Shown here piece by piece: positions 39,401 to 49,444 of a stretch of 64,000 nt of DNA. The notes beneath the pieces are model-generated. The model was given only the letters and a program-made list of their open reading frames with translations, was not told the DNA's origin and ran no database searches. The DNA is from Diprion similis (Eukaryota; Arthropoda; Insecta; Hymenoptera; Diprionidae). The DNA lies in the NCBI RefSeq assembly GCF_021155765.1, contig NC_060106.1, positions 11,291,501 through 11,355,500 of the forward strand, written 5' to 3'. Both the position numbers and the translations under genes were made by a program. How positions within the stretch are numbered: position 1 is the first letter of the stretch; every line of letters starts with the position of its first letter.

Positions 39401-41814
39401 GGATTGAGTAAAATTCTTTCAACAATTCATCAACAGAGATTTTTACTAAATTGGTATCAAAAATTACCACATAATTGATGTGATCACTGAAAACTCGTGA
39501 ATCTTAACATCCGATACTACAATGTGCACTGCATAGTACTACATGTGCTTGAAAAAACCAAAGTCTTCTATTATGAAAACTTTAGCATGCGGGACGTCTT
39601 GAACACTCTATAGAAAATCTGCAAAATATTCCTTGCGCATGAGTTTTCATTGTACATATTATTTTCTAGCACACCTAGTATTACAGATTACAAATGATAA
39701 TAAGGATTTTCAAATTTCTCACTTAGTAATAAAATCGTTTCTCGTTCATTTTTTACCGAGTTCTAGCGTTTACTTAATAAGAAATTAAGGGACCAGTTTT
39801 CCATTTCATAAAGCTACTTTAAAATCGACGGCGTCAAATGATATCCAGTACAAAACCTTACACACCATCAACCTTTGATTTTTCAGTTATCTTATTACCT
39901 AAGTTTTGCTTCGTCAACATTTCGTCTGAGCTAATATTGACTCGTATGTTTTCAAATATTAGCTTATGTTCTCTTGTGATTTGTTAACTTTAGCTGTACT
40001 GAACATTGGGTGGTAATAGTCAATCTGAATACAGTGTCGCTTTCCTTGCCATAATATTTTAGATTTCTAATATTCATTCCTTTTACTCTACTATTTATTA
40101 TTAGTTTAGTTGTATGATAACTGATTCGTCTTGGTTTAATTTGCACAATCGTACTAGTTTCATCTAATTCATCATCTAATTCTAATTACTGTGCTTTGTA
40201 TTTCTTTGATACTAAGTGTACAAAAATGAGTAACATTAATTTGTTTTCTGTTTAAAGTCAAATCACATTGTGTGAAATTTATTTCAAGTAGAATTCTTTG
40301 CTTATCTCATCAAATTTAAGTAACATAGCAACAAGTACATGTTACTTATTTGATCATTCTATTTAAATCGCTCATAACTAAATGTATTCAACAGGGTAAA
40401 ATAAATCTGCCATTATATCCAAATTATTTAATAGCATCAGTGTTAATAATTAATCATCCCAAAATCATAATTATAGCAATTTAAAGTGGAATGGCTAAAA
40501 TGGCAGCTATATTGCATGTTCATTATATCTGCATATGTGTCTTCTGTATGATAATGATTTTAGTAATATACTATAATATATAACTGCTTAGTTATCTATG
40601 GGTTCCATCTATTGATTACTGGCCACGAGTTCGACTGACACAGCTGATTTTACCTTGAACCTGCATGAACGACTCTCTTGCACTCAAAGGTTGGGTGGCC
40701 AGTATTCAATAAACACCCTGTATACATATTGTGGATCAATTAGTATGTTTGAATTAAGAATTGTTTGTCATTAGTTTTCATGCTTTATCAAAGATAGGTG
40801 CCATTCCAAGTTATTTGAATTATAAATATTCGCCAGTAGCTTGCAACGAAGTCTAAATACGGTTTGTTTATTTGTGTAACGAATTAAATTACTAAAACTA
40901 TAAATTGGCAAACAAATTTTATCGTTAAATTTTTTATTAATAATTTCTTTAACCATTCTTTTTCGGAAAGATCGTAAAGAAAATGGTCAAAATAATAGTG
41001 CTTGCATACAAATAAGCTACAAAATATTATATCTTAAGAGTGATGGATGTAGTATGAAGGGCCATGCAATCCAAATTTAATTCACTAACATTCAATCTAA
41101 TATATATCCATATTATATCTTTGGTATTAAAATTGACATGTAATCATTGCACGCATGATGAATGTTACTAAACTGTGCAGGTGGTGAACATTGTAGAGGC
41201 ATTGAATATAACTAATAATCAATCAGATTAACCACAGCGACTTGAATTTGAGTAACATGGTATTGTTTCTACGAAGGTCATTAAGATATCTCCATGCAAG
41301 AATTTATTTACATAATAAAAGTTTAAACTAATTGAAAATATTTCAGTAGAATTACGTTATATGCCACTTTCTTCTTTAATTTTACTTGCTGAATTTCTTC
41401 GGTAATAATTTATTCAATGAATGTGAATTATTATGTCGGACATATTTGTGTTCCCATCTAAGTTTTGAATCAAATTTATATATTGTTTCGTTTTTTTTGC
41501 TTAGTTGAAAATTCATGTATAAATGAAAACTGTTTTCACTTGGAATTTGACATACCAACTTGTACAGCATTCACTGCCATCGCTTCTACAACAGAGGTCA
41601 TAAATTTAATTTAAAATGCATTTCAGGCGTGATGTCGCGCCGGGGCCAAAGGGGAATATATCAACGTGGAAGAGCGCACGAGGGAGACTTCCGAAATCAA
41701 TCGATTAACAACCCTACCACGCCCCTTCTCCGGAACATCAACCCCGATCACCCAGCCTCTTCCTACTCCAGTGTGAGTGCCACACACGAAACACAACCGC
41801 AAATAAATTTCTGA
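24460..41814 (+). CDS. NPC1: NPC intracellular cholesterol transporter 1 (about 1340 aa)
   Basis: Late-endosomal/lysosomal membrane protein that exports cholesterol delivered by NPC2. Common exons: 24460-24510, 25773-26124, 26451-26740, 27745-27934, 29464-29595, 31203-31322, 31403-31620, 31764-32065, 32509-32706, 32811-33012, 33171-33468, 33602-33729, 33827-34078, 34205-34368, 34465-34571, 35220-35791, 36179-36367 and 36505-36592. Last exon is 38687-38850 (1338 aa) or 41627-41814 (1346 aa). In order: signal peptide; cysteine-rich N-terminal sterol-binding domain; a proline-rich linker (PPLPPLPQP) and first membrane helix; middle luminal domain; sterol-sensing domain (about 655-815, with [16 protein letters not shown]); cysteine-rich luminal loop; and the C-terminal RND half ([20 protein letters not shown]). 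Everything expected of the family is present and in frame. It resembles the broadly expressed NPC1a class and not the gut NPC1b class, but that is a guess. Confidence 0.95.
24545..24580 (+). repeat. CA-rich microsatellite in NPC1 intron 1
   Basis: Interrupted (CA)n tract directly after the first NPC1 exon. It is non-coding and likely polymorphic in length. Confidence 0.75.
29464..29595 (+). other. NPC1 exon 5, frame-neutral (44 codons)
   Basis: This exon begins and ends in phase 1 and is exactly 132 bases long, so the exons on each side join in frame with or without it. It lies alone, with 1.5 kb of intron upstream and 1.6 kb downstream. It encodes a basic then acidic cytosolic stretch right after the first internal membrane helix ([16 protein letters not shown] at its start). 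Conserved splice sites and an open frame support it as real; whether it is skipped in some transcripts cannot be seen from DNA. Confidence 0.7.
32200..32218 (+). repeat. short (ATT)n repeat in an NPC1 intron
   Basis: Tandem TTA/ATT units in the intron between 32065 and 32509, following a small GC-richer patch (32130-32180). Non-coding. Confidence 0.6.
38687..38850 (+). other. NPC1 alternative last exon A
   Basis: Preceded by acceptor TTCTAG, this exon joins in frame to the exon ending at 36592 and reads [18 protein letters not shown] onward to TAA at 38848-38850. The first residues resemble the usual NPC1 C-terminus (G-P-x-x-N-K-x-K in other animals), so this is probably the ancestral ending. 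A possible poly(A) signal AATAAA lies at 39217-39222. Confidence 0.65.
40599..40720. mobile_element. short mariner-type MITE in NPC1 last intron
   Basis: Inverted arms ATTGATTACTGGCCAC (40611-40626) and GTGGCCAGTATTCAAT (40695-40710) differ at one position. The right end continues to ACACCCTG followed by TA (40721-40722), and a TA precedes the degenerate left end (40597-40598). CAGGGTGT ends and TA duplication are typical of mariner elements. It is about 122 bases long with no coding capacity. The left terminus is poorly preserved. Confidence 0.5.
41627..41814 (+). other. NPC1 alternative last exon B
   Basis: Acceptor TTTCAG at 41621-41626 leads to an exon that joins in frame to the exon ending at 36592. 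It encodes a basic then Ser/Asn/Pro-rich tail ([20 protein letters not shown] at the start, TTPLLRNI in the middle) ending with TGA at 41812-41814. Its GC content and clean codons contrast with the AT-rich intron, which supports it as coding. It cannot be joined in frame after exon A using the good donor found there, so A and B appear to be alternatives. Confidence 0.6.
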
Positions 41815-44293
41815 GACTATTACCATATGGATAAACTATCACTCTATGAAATAAGTTCATTCTCAGTTACAAATGTTCAGCCTCATAATTTCGAAAACTG
41901 GTGCATATTCAATACTTACCGGCACTAAGTTGATACTATCTTTTTCTCACGCTGTGTCGAATGCCGGTTCCATTCGGAGTCTATAAATAATCACATATTT
42001 TTATTATTATATATAATACATCATGCAGAGTCTAAATCCATTAATAAGCTTACCCAAGTGAGATACAATTGAACATATAATTGCACAAGAAGATACAATT
42101 CCATGCCACCAACAAACAGGTCAACTAATTGTGTACAAATTTTGTACCATATGAGTCTTGTGATCTTTATTTTGATTTACAAAATTCGAATATCCTAATC
42201 AAATTCTAAAATTTTATATTATGAGCACTCGAAGGCTTATAACTTAAGTTTATATTGTATAATATTTGGTGCAGTACACTAAGATTTACGAGTTATAAAG
42301 TCGTTATTGTAATACGGCACAAAATTTTTTTGTGTCTGAAAAGAATCAGTGATGTTAAATATGTTTACTCGATTTTGCGAACCTGTTAAGCCACGTGAGT
42401 TATAGGTACATTAAATTGCAATAAGTATCTAGATGACAATTAGAATCCCAAATATTAATGTAAACTACTAAAAGAGAAATGTTTTTTACAAAGGTAATAC
42501 TTTTTATACTAACAACATGGCAGCAAGTTGAATATTTAATAAGCTGAAGGATGAAAATAGCGTGAGTTATGTTCCGAAATTCGGAGTGAAAGTGATGGGA
42601 AATGTAGATTTGAAAATTCGTCGTCCATAACAGTAAGTTTTAGCATTTATAATTATTGTACTAGATTGTAAAAGCCTGACGTGAATGGTTACTTAAAACA
42701 TTGCGGAATTGTAGCAGAAATCAGTTAATTTTTATGTATTCGTATCGAACGAGTGTGTCTTAGTTTCAGCCTAAATTTTTTATGTCACAATCGTTTGAGT
42801 CTTCTACATATCAAACACTATCAGGAAAGTGATACACATTTCTGAAGACAATAGGTCTATCAAATATTCGAAATCATTGCTGGGTGCTAGCATAATGAAG
42901 TGATTAGTCACAAATAGTTGAATTAGGAGAAAATAGAATCAAAACTGCATTGTTTCTCACATCGTCATCTTCTGTGAGGGACCGATTGAAAAGCGAACTG
43001 TTGGGTGTGAAATATCTGAGTGTAAGTTTAATAGTGAATTATTTCATATGCTTACATCAGTGTTTGTCAATGTTGTGGTCTAGAGTGAATGTTTTTTTGG
43101 TAATTCTTATCTGTTGCATCTTTTGCAGCAATTATTGAATTGCATAACTTAATACGTGGTGTTCAGAACGATTGTATGAACCGATTATAGTAGAACTGAA
43201 CTTAAAATAATTACGAGTCATCAGTATGATTAGTTTTATTGAATAATATTTAAAGTCACAATCGTAATACATTGATCGGAAGTACCTTCGTATTTCTAAG
43301 ATTTCTTTCAGAAAGAAACGTATGAAAAGAAACTATATGAATTTCTAATACGTAAGAGCGTGACGATTCAAAAAAAACTGTTATTTTTAGTCATGTTTAT
43401 TAGTTTATTTTTCGTATTTCCCTACTTCATACGCTGCAAACAGGTATTATGCTAACACGTTGTTCATTTATGGCTGTACATTTTTATTCACATGTCGAAT
43501 AAAAAATTTACTACTATTGTATTATAAGTATAGTGTTTACAAACTGTCGATTGGAATAAACGATATTTCTTCGAATAATTGAATTCTCTTAGAATAATCG
43601 TCTACGTAGTTTCGAGACAACCAGTAAACCTTGCTGTAAAAGCCAATAATATTATGTCAAATCTCCATAAAGTTACACAGCATGTTTTTAACTAATTCAA
43701 ATACATTTCACAACATCGAAATTGACGAATTTAGTTGAACAATTCGTCAGGATGTATCATTCACCATATCTCAGATCCATACTATATACTTTATTTTCAA
43801 AATCGGAACTTGATGAATAAATATGGATTCCGAAGCGTTATCTAACATTACCGTAAATCAATTAATCGAGTTCGTAGTACAGTCTCGTACAGACATAGGA
43901 TACGAACCTTCTACGGAAATCGTTACAGGATCGGGTTTTTTGGCAGGGTTGAGAATGAGACCAAAAATGCTGTAAGTGAGCGTACGTGCTCCACACGCAC
44001 TCACATAAATAATGAAAATTGAATTCATTTATTTATAAGTCAGAATATGAAAGTAATTATATAATAAAATAGAATATCTTAGCTAACTGTTTACAATAAT
44101 GATGTTGTATTAATAATGTAAATAATAATTACGTTTGTTTACAGTTATTATGTTCAGTTATCTTACGCTTCTATCTAATATAAACGCTTCTGGTTCTTCG
44201 CGTGTGAAATGGTAATAACTGCAGTCACATATGTCTTTTCTGTTCACCTTATAAGATTCGAGATTTTATCTCATTTGACCGTAGAATAAATAA
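41815..44293. other. intergenic, AT-rich; one exon-like frame
   Basis: NPC1 3' sequence followed by about 2 kb without recognisable genes. The one candidate is 43823-43971 on plus: an ATG-initiated frame of 49 codons (MDSEALSNITVNQLIEFVVQ at its start) ending in a consensus donor GTAAGT. I could not find a second exon or name a family. Confidence 0.35.
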
Positions 44294-47250
44294 TTAACAT
44301 AACTCGTGCAGGGGTCCAAATAGATAAACGGCAGGGGAATTTTCGTCGGGATTACCCAGGAACTGCGCGTACAATTCTTGGTATCGTGCCAGTGTTAAAC
44401 CGCCACGTCTTCTGTCGTCATCCTGCAGAGAAATAGTCACCTCTTAAACTGAAGAAACCTACTTTCAAAGACCAATTCAACGTGCCGAAAAACTCCTCAG
44501 AGAAAGCACGCGCGTAAGGAAATTTTAAATGACAAGGATAAGCCCTCGCGTTATTCTCGAATTGAATATTTGTCCGAAAAAACCTGAGATTTTGAATTCG
44601 AAACTAATTGCTAGTTACTACGTTTAATATTATTTAGCTCATACTTTGAAAAACTTTGGGCGTTGCAGAATAGTGAGTTCCTTATGAATTGAAAAACCTA
44701 CGTAGGTAGTAATGTTCGACATACGTTAGTTCAGATTTTGCATTCTCTATCGTTATTTCACGATGTCACATTTTAGAGAAAATTCATGCGTGGTGTACGA
44801 CCAATTGTTTCCGTAACTGTGTTGTTTCGAAAAAAAATATTATCTATAACATTGAGTATTTGATTAGATGCGTGATTGACGTCGTAAATAATCCCGTGAC
44901 CATTGCAATTCTCACAAATGATAGATCATCGTATCTGTTCTGCTTCGGGCACTTGGCAAAGCATCAATCTATTGTTCGAATTCTCAGCCAAGACGTAATG
45001 GTACCAGAAACCTAGAATACCGCACATCTCATTCCATATTTCTTCATTTTCTAACAAACTGACCCAGAATAACGGAATATTGGTTTGGCTTACGAGTAAC
45101 GTTAGTCATTCATCAGTGTCAATACTATCGTAGCTCTGAGGAAGTTGAAGAATGAGATATTGTTCAAGTTCAAATTTCGGCTTGCATTGCAGCTACTACT
45201 ACACGACTTATTGAGAATAAACTTGCTCTGAGAGTACTCATGAAAAATCCATTATTTTTGTGATAAAATGTGAATAAAATATTGCATACGTTAAGTAGAC
45301 TTTGGTAAGCATCATCAAGCGCGTCGATGTTGTCAACTGGAATTCTCATCACACAATTGTAACGAAATTCATCGGCAGCGATAACTCCGTCGTCTGAAAG
45401 AAGAAGAAGAACGTTTATTTCCATTTTTAAGCTTGTTCGTGTACAGAATCGATGGAATAACTGGAAAATAAAATACATCAAGAAGGCGTGACGCGCAGTT
45501 CTCGGGTGTCGAATCTATTGCTAGTTTCCTACGAAGCCTACTATCTCACTTATTTTTAGTTACTGCAGTTTATAATATATTCGTGACTCAGCTCGTACTG
45601 TGAACGAACCGGTGAAAATGTTTTCACTCCCAAACCTGTGATACAATAAATTACTCAATACATCGGAAGGTAAAACCTTCATTTTTTTACACTGCTTATT
45701 CTTACCGTTTAAATCGACCAGCTTGAAATGACTGTCTATGAACATTTTCATCGCTTGAGGGAAATCACGATAAGGTCTTCCCATGCAGCTTCTCTGGACC
45801 GCGACTTTGAATTCTTCTGTCGTTACTACTCCATCCTGATGAATTTAAAAATTGAAACAGTAACACATTCTCACTGCATTTATATCAACTACTGTCTGCT
45901 TTCAGGATAAATGGCTTTCTAAATTTGACCTGATGGATCAGGATTCACTAGGCTCGTGTGTAAACGGCATTGTGCCAAGAAAACATCGATGAAAAAAATA
46001 AATAACTTTGAAACATATTCGATTTTGCAATTATGTCATATTGTTTTGAATTATATATTTATGTCTGTGTATAAATTCACTGGTACATAAAAATGCAATT
46101 TAAAACACCCTACTTGTCTTTGAACAGGTAAAAATATTCTAAGAAAGAAGAACTTCCATTTCCGTCCATCAAACAAAATTCACGACCATAGGTAAATATA
46201 GGAAGAACATCTGTATGTTACGAACATTTATACAAATTTACACTGGGCTACGTATAAATATGAGAGAAAATCAGTAGTAAATTTTAACTTAGATAATTTA
46301 TAGGAGTCATAACAAATATGGTTTTGAACGTAACTATCTAGCCTTAACCGGAATTATCATAAAGGCTATCAGGCGTGAAAATTTTTCTTTTTTCTCTCTG
46401 AATTATAGGAATCTGTTACTACTCGTACGTATTCAAATTTTTTGTCATCAATCGGATACAACGGCGGTGAAAAGGATTTAGTTTCGCCAGCATACGACAA
46501 TTTGGATATTTTCACATATAATAGTTTAATAATAAGTTAGATTTAGGTGAATTCACAGAGTTAAAATCCTGAACATTTGTGAAATATATACAGGAATTAT
46601 CGAACTTATTTTGGTATACAGATTTCTGAATTCTACAGCTGGAGAGTGTTTCGGTAATTTTCAAAGTTATTACAGTTTACGAGCAATCGATTGATCACGA
46701 TTTTCCAAATTGGAATGTAATTTCTTGCAAAATTATATTGTTTTCCTTATCACACGAATTACGAACAGATAGTTATCAAAAATTAGTACCGGTGGAACAT
46801 GATTTCATGTTACCATTATGTGTATATGATAGTTACAACTTACGTTACCAATTACAGAACGACAGAAAGACAGCAACGTGCTTAAAATTCATGTCGATGA
46901 CTTACAAATTCTACCTTATTGAAATCTGCAAGTTCAGCGATTTCTTCCCAAAGAGAAAGCATGATGTGCAGATTTTCTTGATAGTGATTATAATTGAAAT
47001 CACCTTTACCCTCGACAAGGGTCATTTTTAGAGCCATGCACTCGAAATCATGTTGATCCAGCACCCCGTTGTTATCTATGTCTGATTGCGGAATAAAACT
47101 CATTAAATACGATCTGCTGCTATTCTTTTGCAATTTCGTAGTACGGAAATGTACGGCTATGATTATTACTTTTCATGTAATATAAAAATTGTACCAACCG
47201 TAAAGGAACTTCACTATAAAGCTGACTCGATTATCCCAACTGTATGCCAT
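44294..47250 (-). CDS. sarcoplasmic calcium-binding protein (193 aa)
   Basis: Invertebrate EF-hand calcium buffer related to the SCP family of muscle and neurons; cytosolic. Five exons on the minus strand: 47199-47250, 46915-47081, 45706-45835, 45290-45393 and 44294-44422. The start MAYSWDNRVSFIVKFLYDID is characteristic of the family and fixes the ATG at 47250. Three canonical EF-hand loops are visible: DIDNNGVLDQHD (18-29, with Asp at position 12 as usual in SCP EF1), DFNKDGVVTTEE (70-81) and DLNDDGVIAADE (114-125). The fourth is degenerate. The C-terminus GGLTLARYQELYAQFLGNP then YLFGPL is also typical. Length matches the family (about 190 aa). Exons 2, 3 and 5 are separated by introns of about 0.9-1.1 kb. 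Which insect SCP paralogue it is cannot be told from one locus. Confidence 0.93.
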
Positions 47251-49444
47251 ATTTTTTTCGATAATGCAACGCTGCGATTTTTCTCAAAGAATGCAACTAG
47301 TTATTCGACGGACAAAAAAATGTTGAATTCAATGCTGTTACTATATGTACTATATGTACAAACCCACGAATTTTCGAATTTAAAATATCTCACGGAATTA
47401 CGATACAAATCTGCGAGCAACGTTCTTCACACCGAATTCATGAATACTGAACACAATCTGAGACCGCAGCTGGATGATCTAAGTTTAGATATGCTTGAAT
47501 ATCGGTAGCAGTACTTGAAATTGGCGACGAGGGATACTGTGGGAAAAGTTAGACGCAGCCTCTGCACAGGTGGTGGATGATGGGTGGAATGGGCGTTAAA
47601 CTTGTAGTTACGCGGTTGAGGTCGGCTATAATGGCTTCTCGCGCCGCACCGGTTGTCTGATAAAAATTTCTTCTAATATTTATAACAAATGCGAACGAGA
47701 CGTCTTAACAAGACCCCAAGATGCACGTATATGTCTGTCCGGACTGCGGTTCCGGGTTAATTTATAGATACCTACATCTATACAAATGACCATCACATTT
47801 GAATGGTACAGGCAATTGCATATGCGGAAGATTATAGGGGTTGCATGCAGTGCATGACATAGTATGTATAGATATAATTATGTGTACAAACATGTACGGC
47901 ATGCGCATAACAGTTTTGTGATAACACCGCAACGATAGTACGGTTTTGTAGATGGTTGCTAAACTGAAGAACGAGTTGATTGATCCATTCGATAATTTAG
48001 CTCACTAATTCGTGTCCGCGTACCAATTGAACTAATTGCCTACTACCGGTCATCGCGAAGGCGTTACACTGCGACACACCAAACTGTCTGTGGTCGGCTT
48101 TAAATAAACTTATTCTACATTCTATGTATACTCTCGGCTTAATAAGCCGGTCGCCCATGCAAGATGTATACAGCTATTGTTAGGCGTATGATCTAGGTAT
48201 ACGCATATTACTACAACTATACCCAGTAAGCCAAAACAAGTTGACCAGTTCAATGATGGTTAAATATGTTTGATTGAAACAGATTACTATAAGAGTTGAA
48301 TTCAATGTGGCAGCTGCAATAATAAGGTGGGAAAAAGGCTTGAATTGGTTGTTATTATATAGCTGCCTTTCGAACTGTAATTTATTCAGTCTATCAGATG
48401 CGATATTAAATAAATTGCAATAATAGGCGAGGTATTTGCTATTTGCAAATCTGTAAGTGTCGTACAATATGTGTGGTTCCGACGATCCTGAGAATAAACC
48501 GATTGTTGAGTGATCTTTACTTAATTCACGAGGTGTTGATTTGATAGAAATATTGCGCTTTACAGTACCCTGGATTTTCTTCATAAACTGAATTGACCGG
48601 TTCTGTGTCGTATTTTGTGTAGAAATCGAACGATACAGACATGAAATGCTCTGCGGTCGATTTGATTTTTGATATAACACCTCGTTTTAAATTATAAATA
48701 GACCGACACATTTGCCATCCTGTATACAAAACATAAAGGCAAAGAAAGTGGTCTCGACAGTAAGCTGGCTGAAGCGTTCTAGATTTGACGGTTTGCGTCA
48801 CATTCTAAGCCTGAAGTACTGCTGTCTGATCTCTGACATTGGTTCTAGGAAATTTAGATATATAAGAATAGTTCCCACTACGAGGGATATATCAGATTAT
48901 TTTACCAAGGGGGGTCCAGTCTCCTAAACGCAAAACCTCATGGCTAATTATCATGCGCGCGAAAGTCTAATTAACAATATTAGTTTTACCTACGGTTGAT
49001 GGTGATTGAGAGGGAATTCGCAAAGAAGCTATCTACAGCCATACTCAATGAAATTGATCGCGAGTCCTGTAGTTTGTTGTTAACACTGAATTTGATATAT
49101 GTCAAAATTTGATGCATGTATCAGAATGTAAGAATAAAATTTTCTTCTAGTATGGCATAAATTAGCGATGGAGCCTTAATTTGATTCCATTTAATTAAGG
49201 CCAAGAAAAGTACACAGTATAGTTTCAACAGTTGTTAATAACAAGTGTAAGTTAATTGTGGAGAATACAAATTGTAAGAATCGCACCAAGTTTTTCGAGG
49301 GATTTGCTATATCTCCTGATGAAAATGATAAAACCAGCCTGTGTCGGGAAAAGTTGAAGATTCAAAAGTCAATCCATTCCTTTAGTGTTTACCGCTTGGC
49401 GCTGTGTCGTCATGTAGCGATAGTGTAGAATATACATAATAAAC
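47251..49444. other. intergenic between SCP and PRPF6 starts
   Basis: Divergent spacer of 2.2 kb holding the upstream regions of both genes. The part next to 47251 probably includes the SCP promoter. Apart from a possible copia remnant near 48.8 kb, no feature is supported. A 166-codon open frame on minus (48180-48680) has no recognisable domain and overlaps the repeat-like region. Confidence 0.4.
48712..48927 (+). mobile_element. possible Ty1/copia Pol remnant (RNase H end)
   Basis: The plus-strand frame here ends with RIVPTTRDISDYFTKGG, which fits the copia Pol C-terminal pattern (I-x-VPT-x(4)-AD-x-FTK). About 25 residues upstream, RHILSLKYCCLISD resembles the copia KHID-x-x-YHF-I-R-D segment at about the right spacing. 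No LTRs, no integrase and no intact reverse transcriptase were found, so this would be a decayed fragment. The match is by eye only and covers about 50 residues. Confidence 0.4.

Noticed and set aside
42950-43138. A frame followed by GTAAG-type sequence near 43021
   Set aside because: It lacks an ATG and a convincing upstream exon, and matches no family; likely chance in AT-rich spacer.
48180-48680. A 166-codon open frame on minus
   Set aside because: No recognisable domain, no promoter or splice context, and it overlaps a repeat-like region. Too weak to call as a gene.
48526-48801. A minus-strand frame with STAEHFMSVS and YEENPGYC, resembling copia RNase H motifs
   Set aside because: It lies on the strand opposite to the better copia-like motif, the spacing is about ten residues short, and the next expected motif is missing in frame. 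One of the two resemblances must be chance, and the plus-strand one has the more specific signature.
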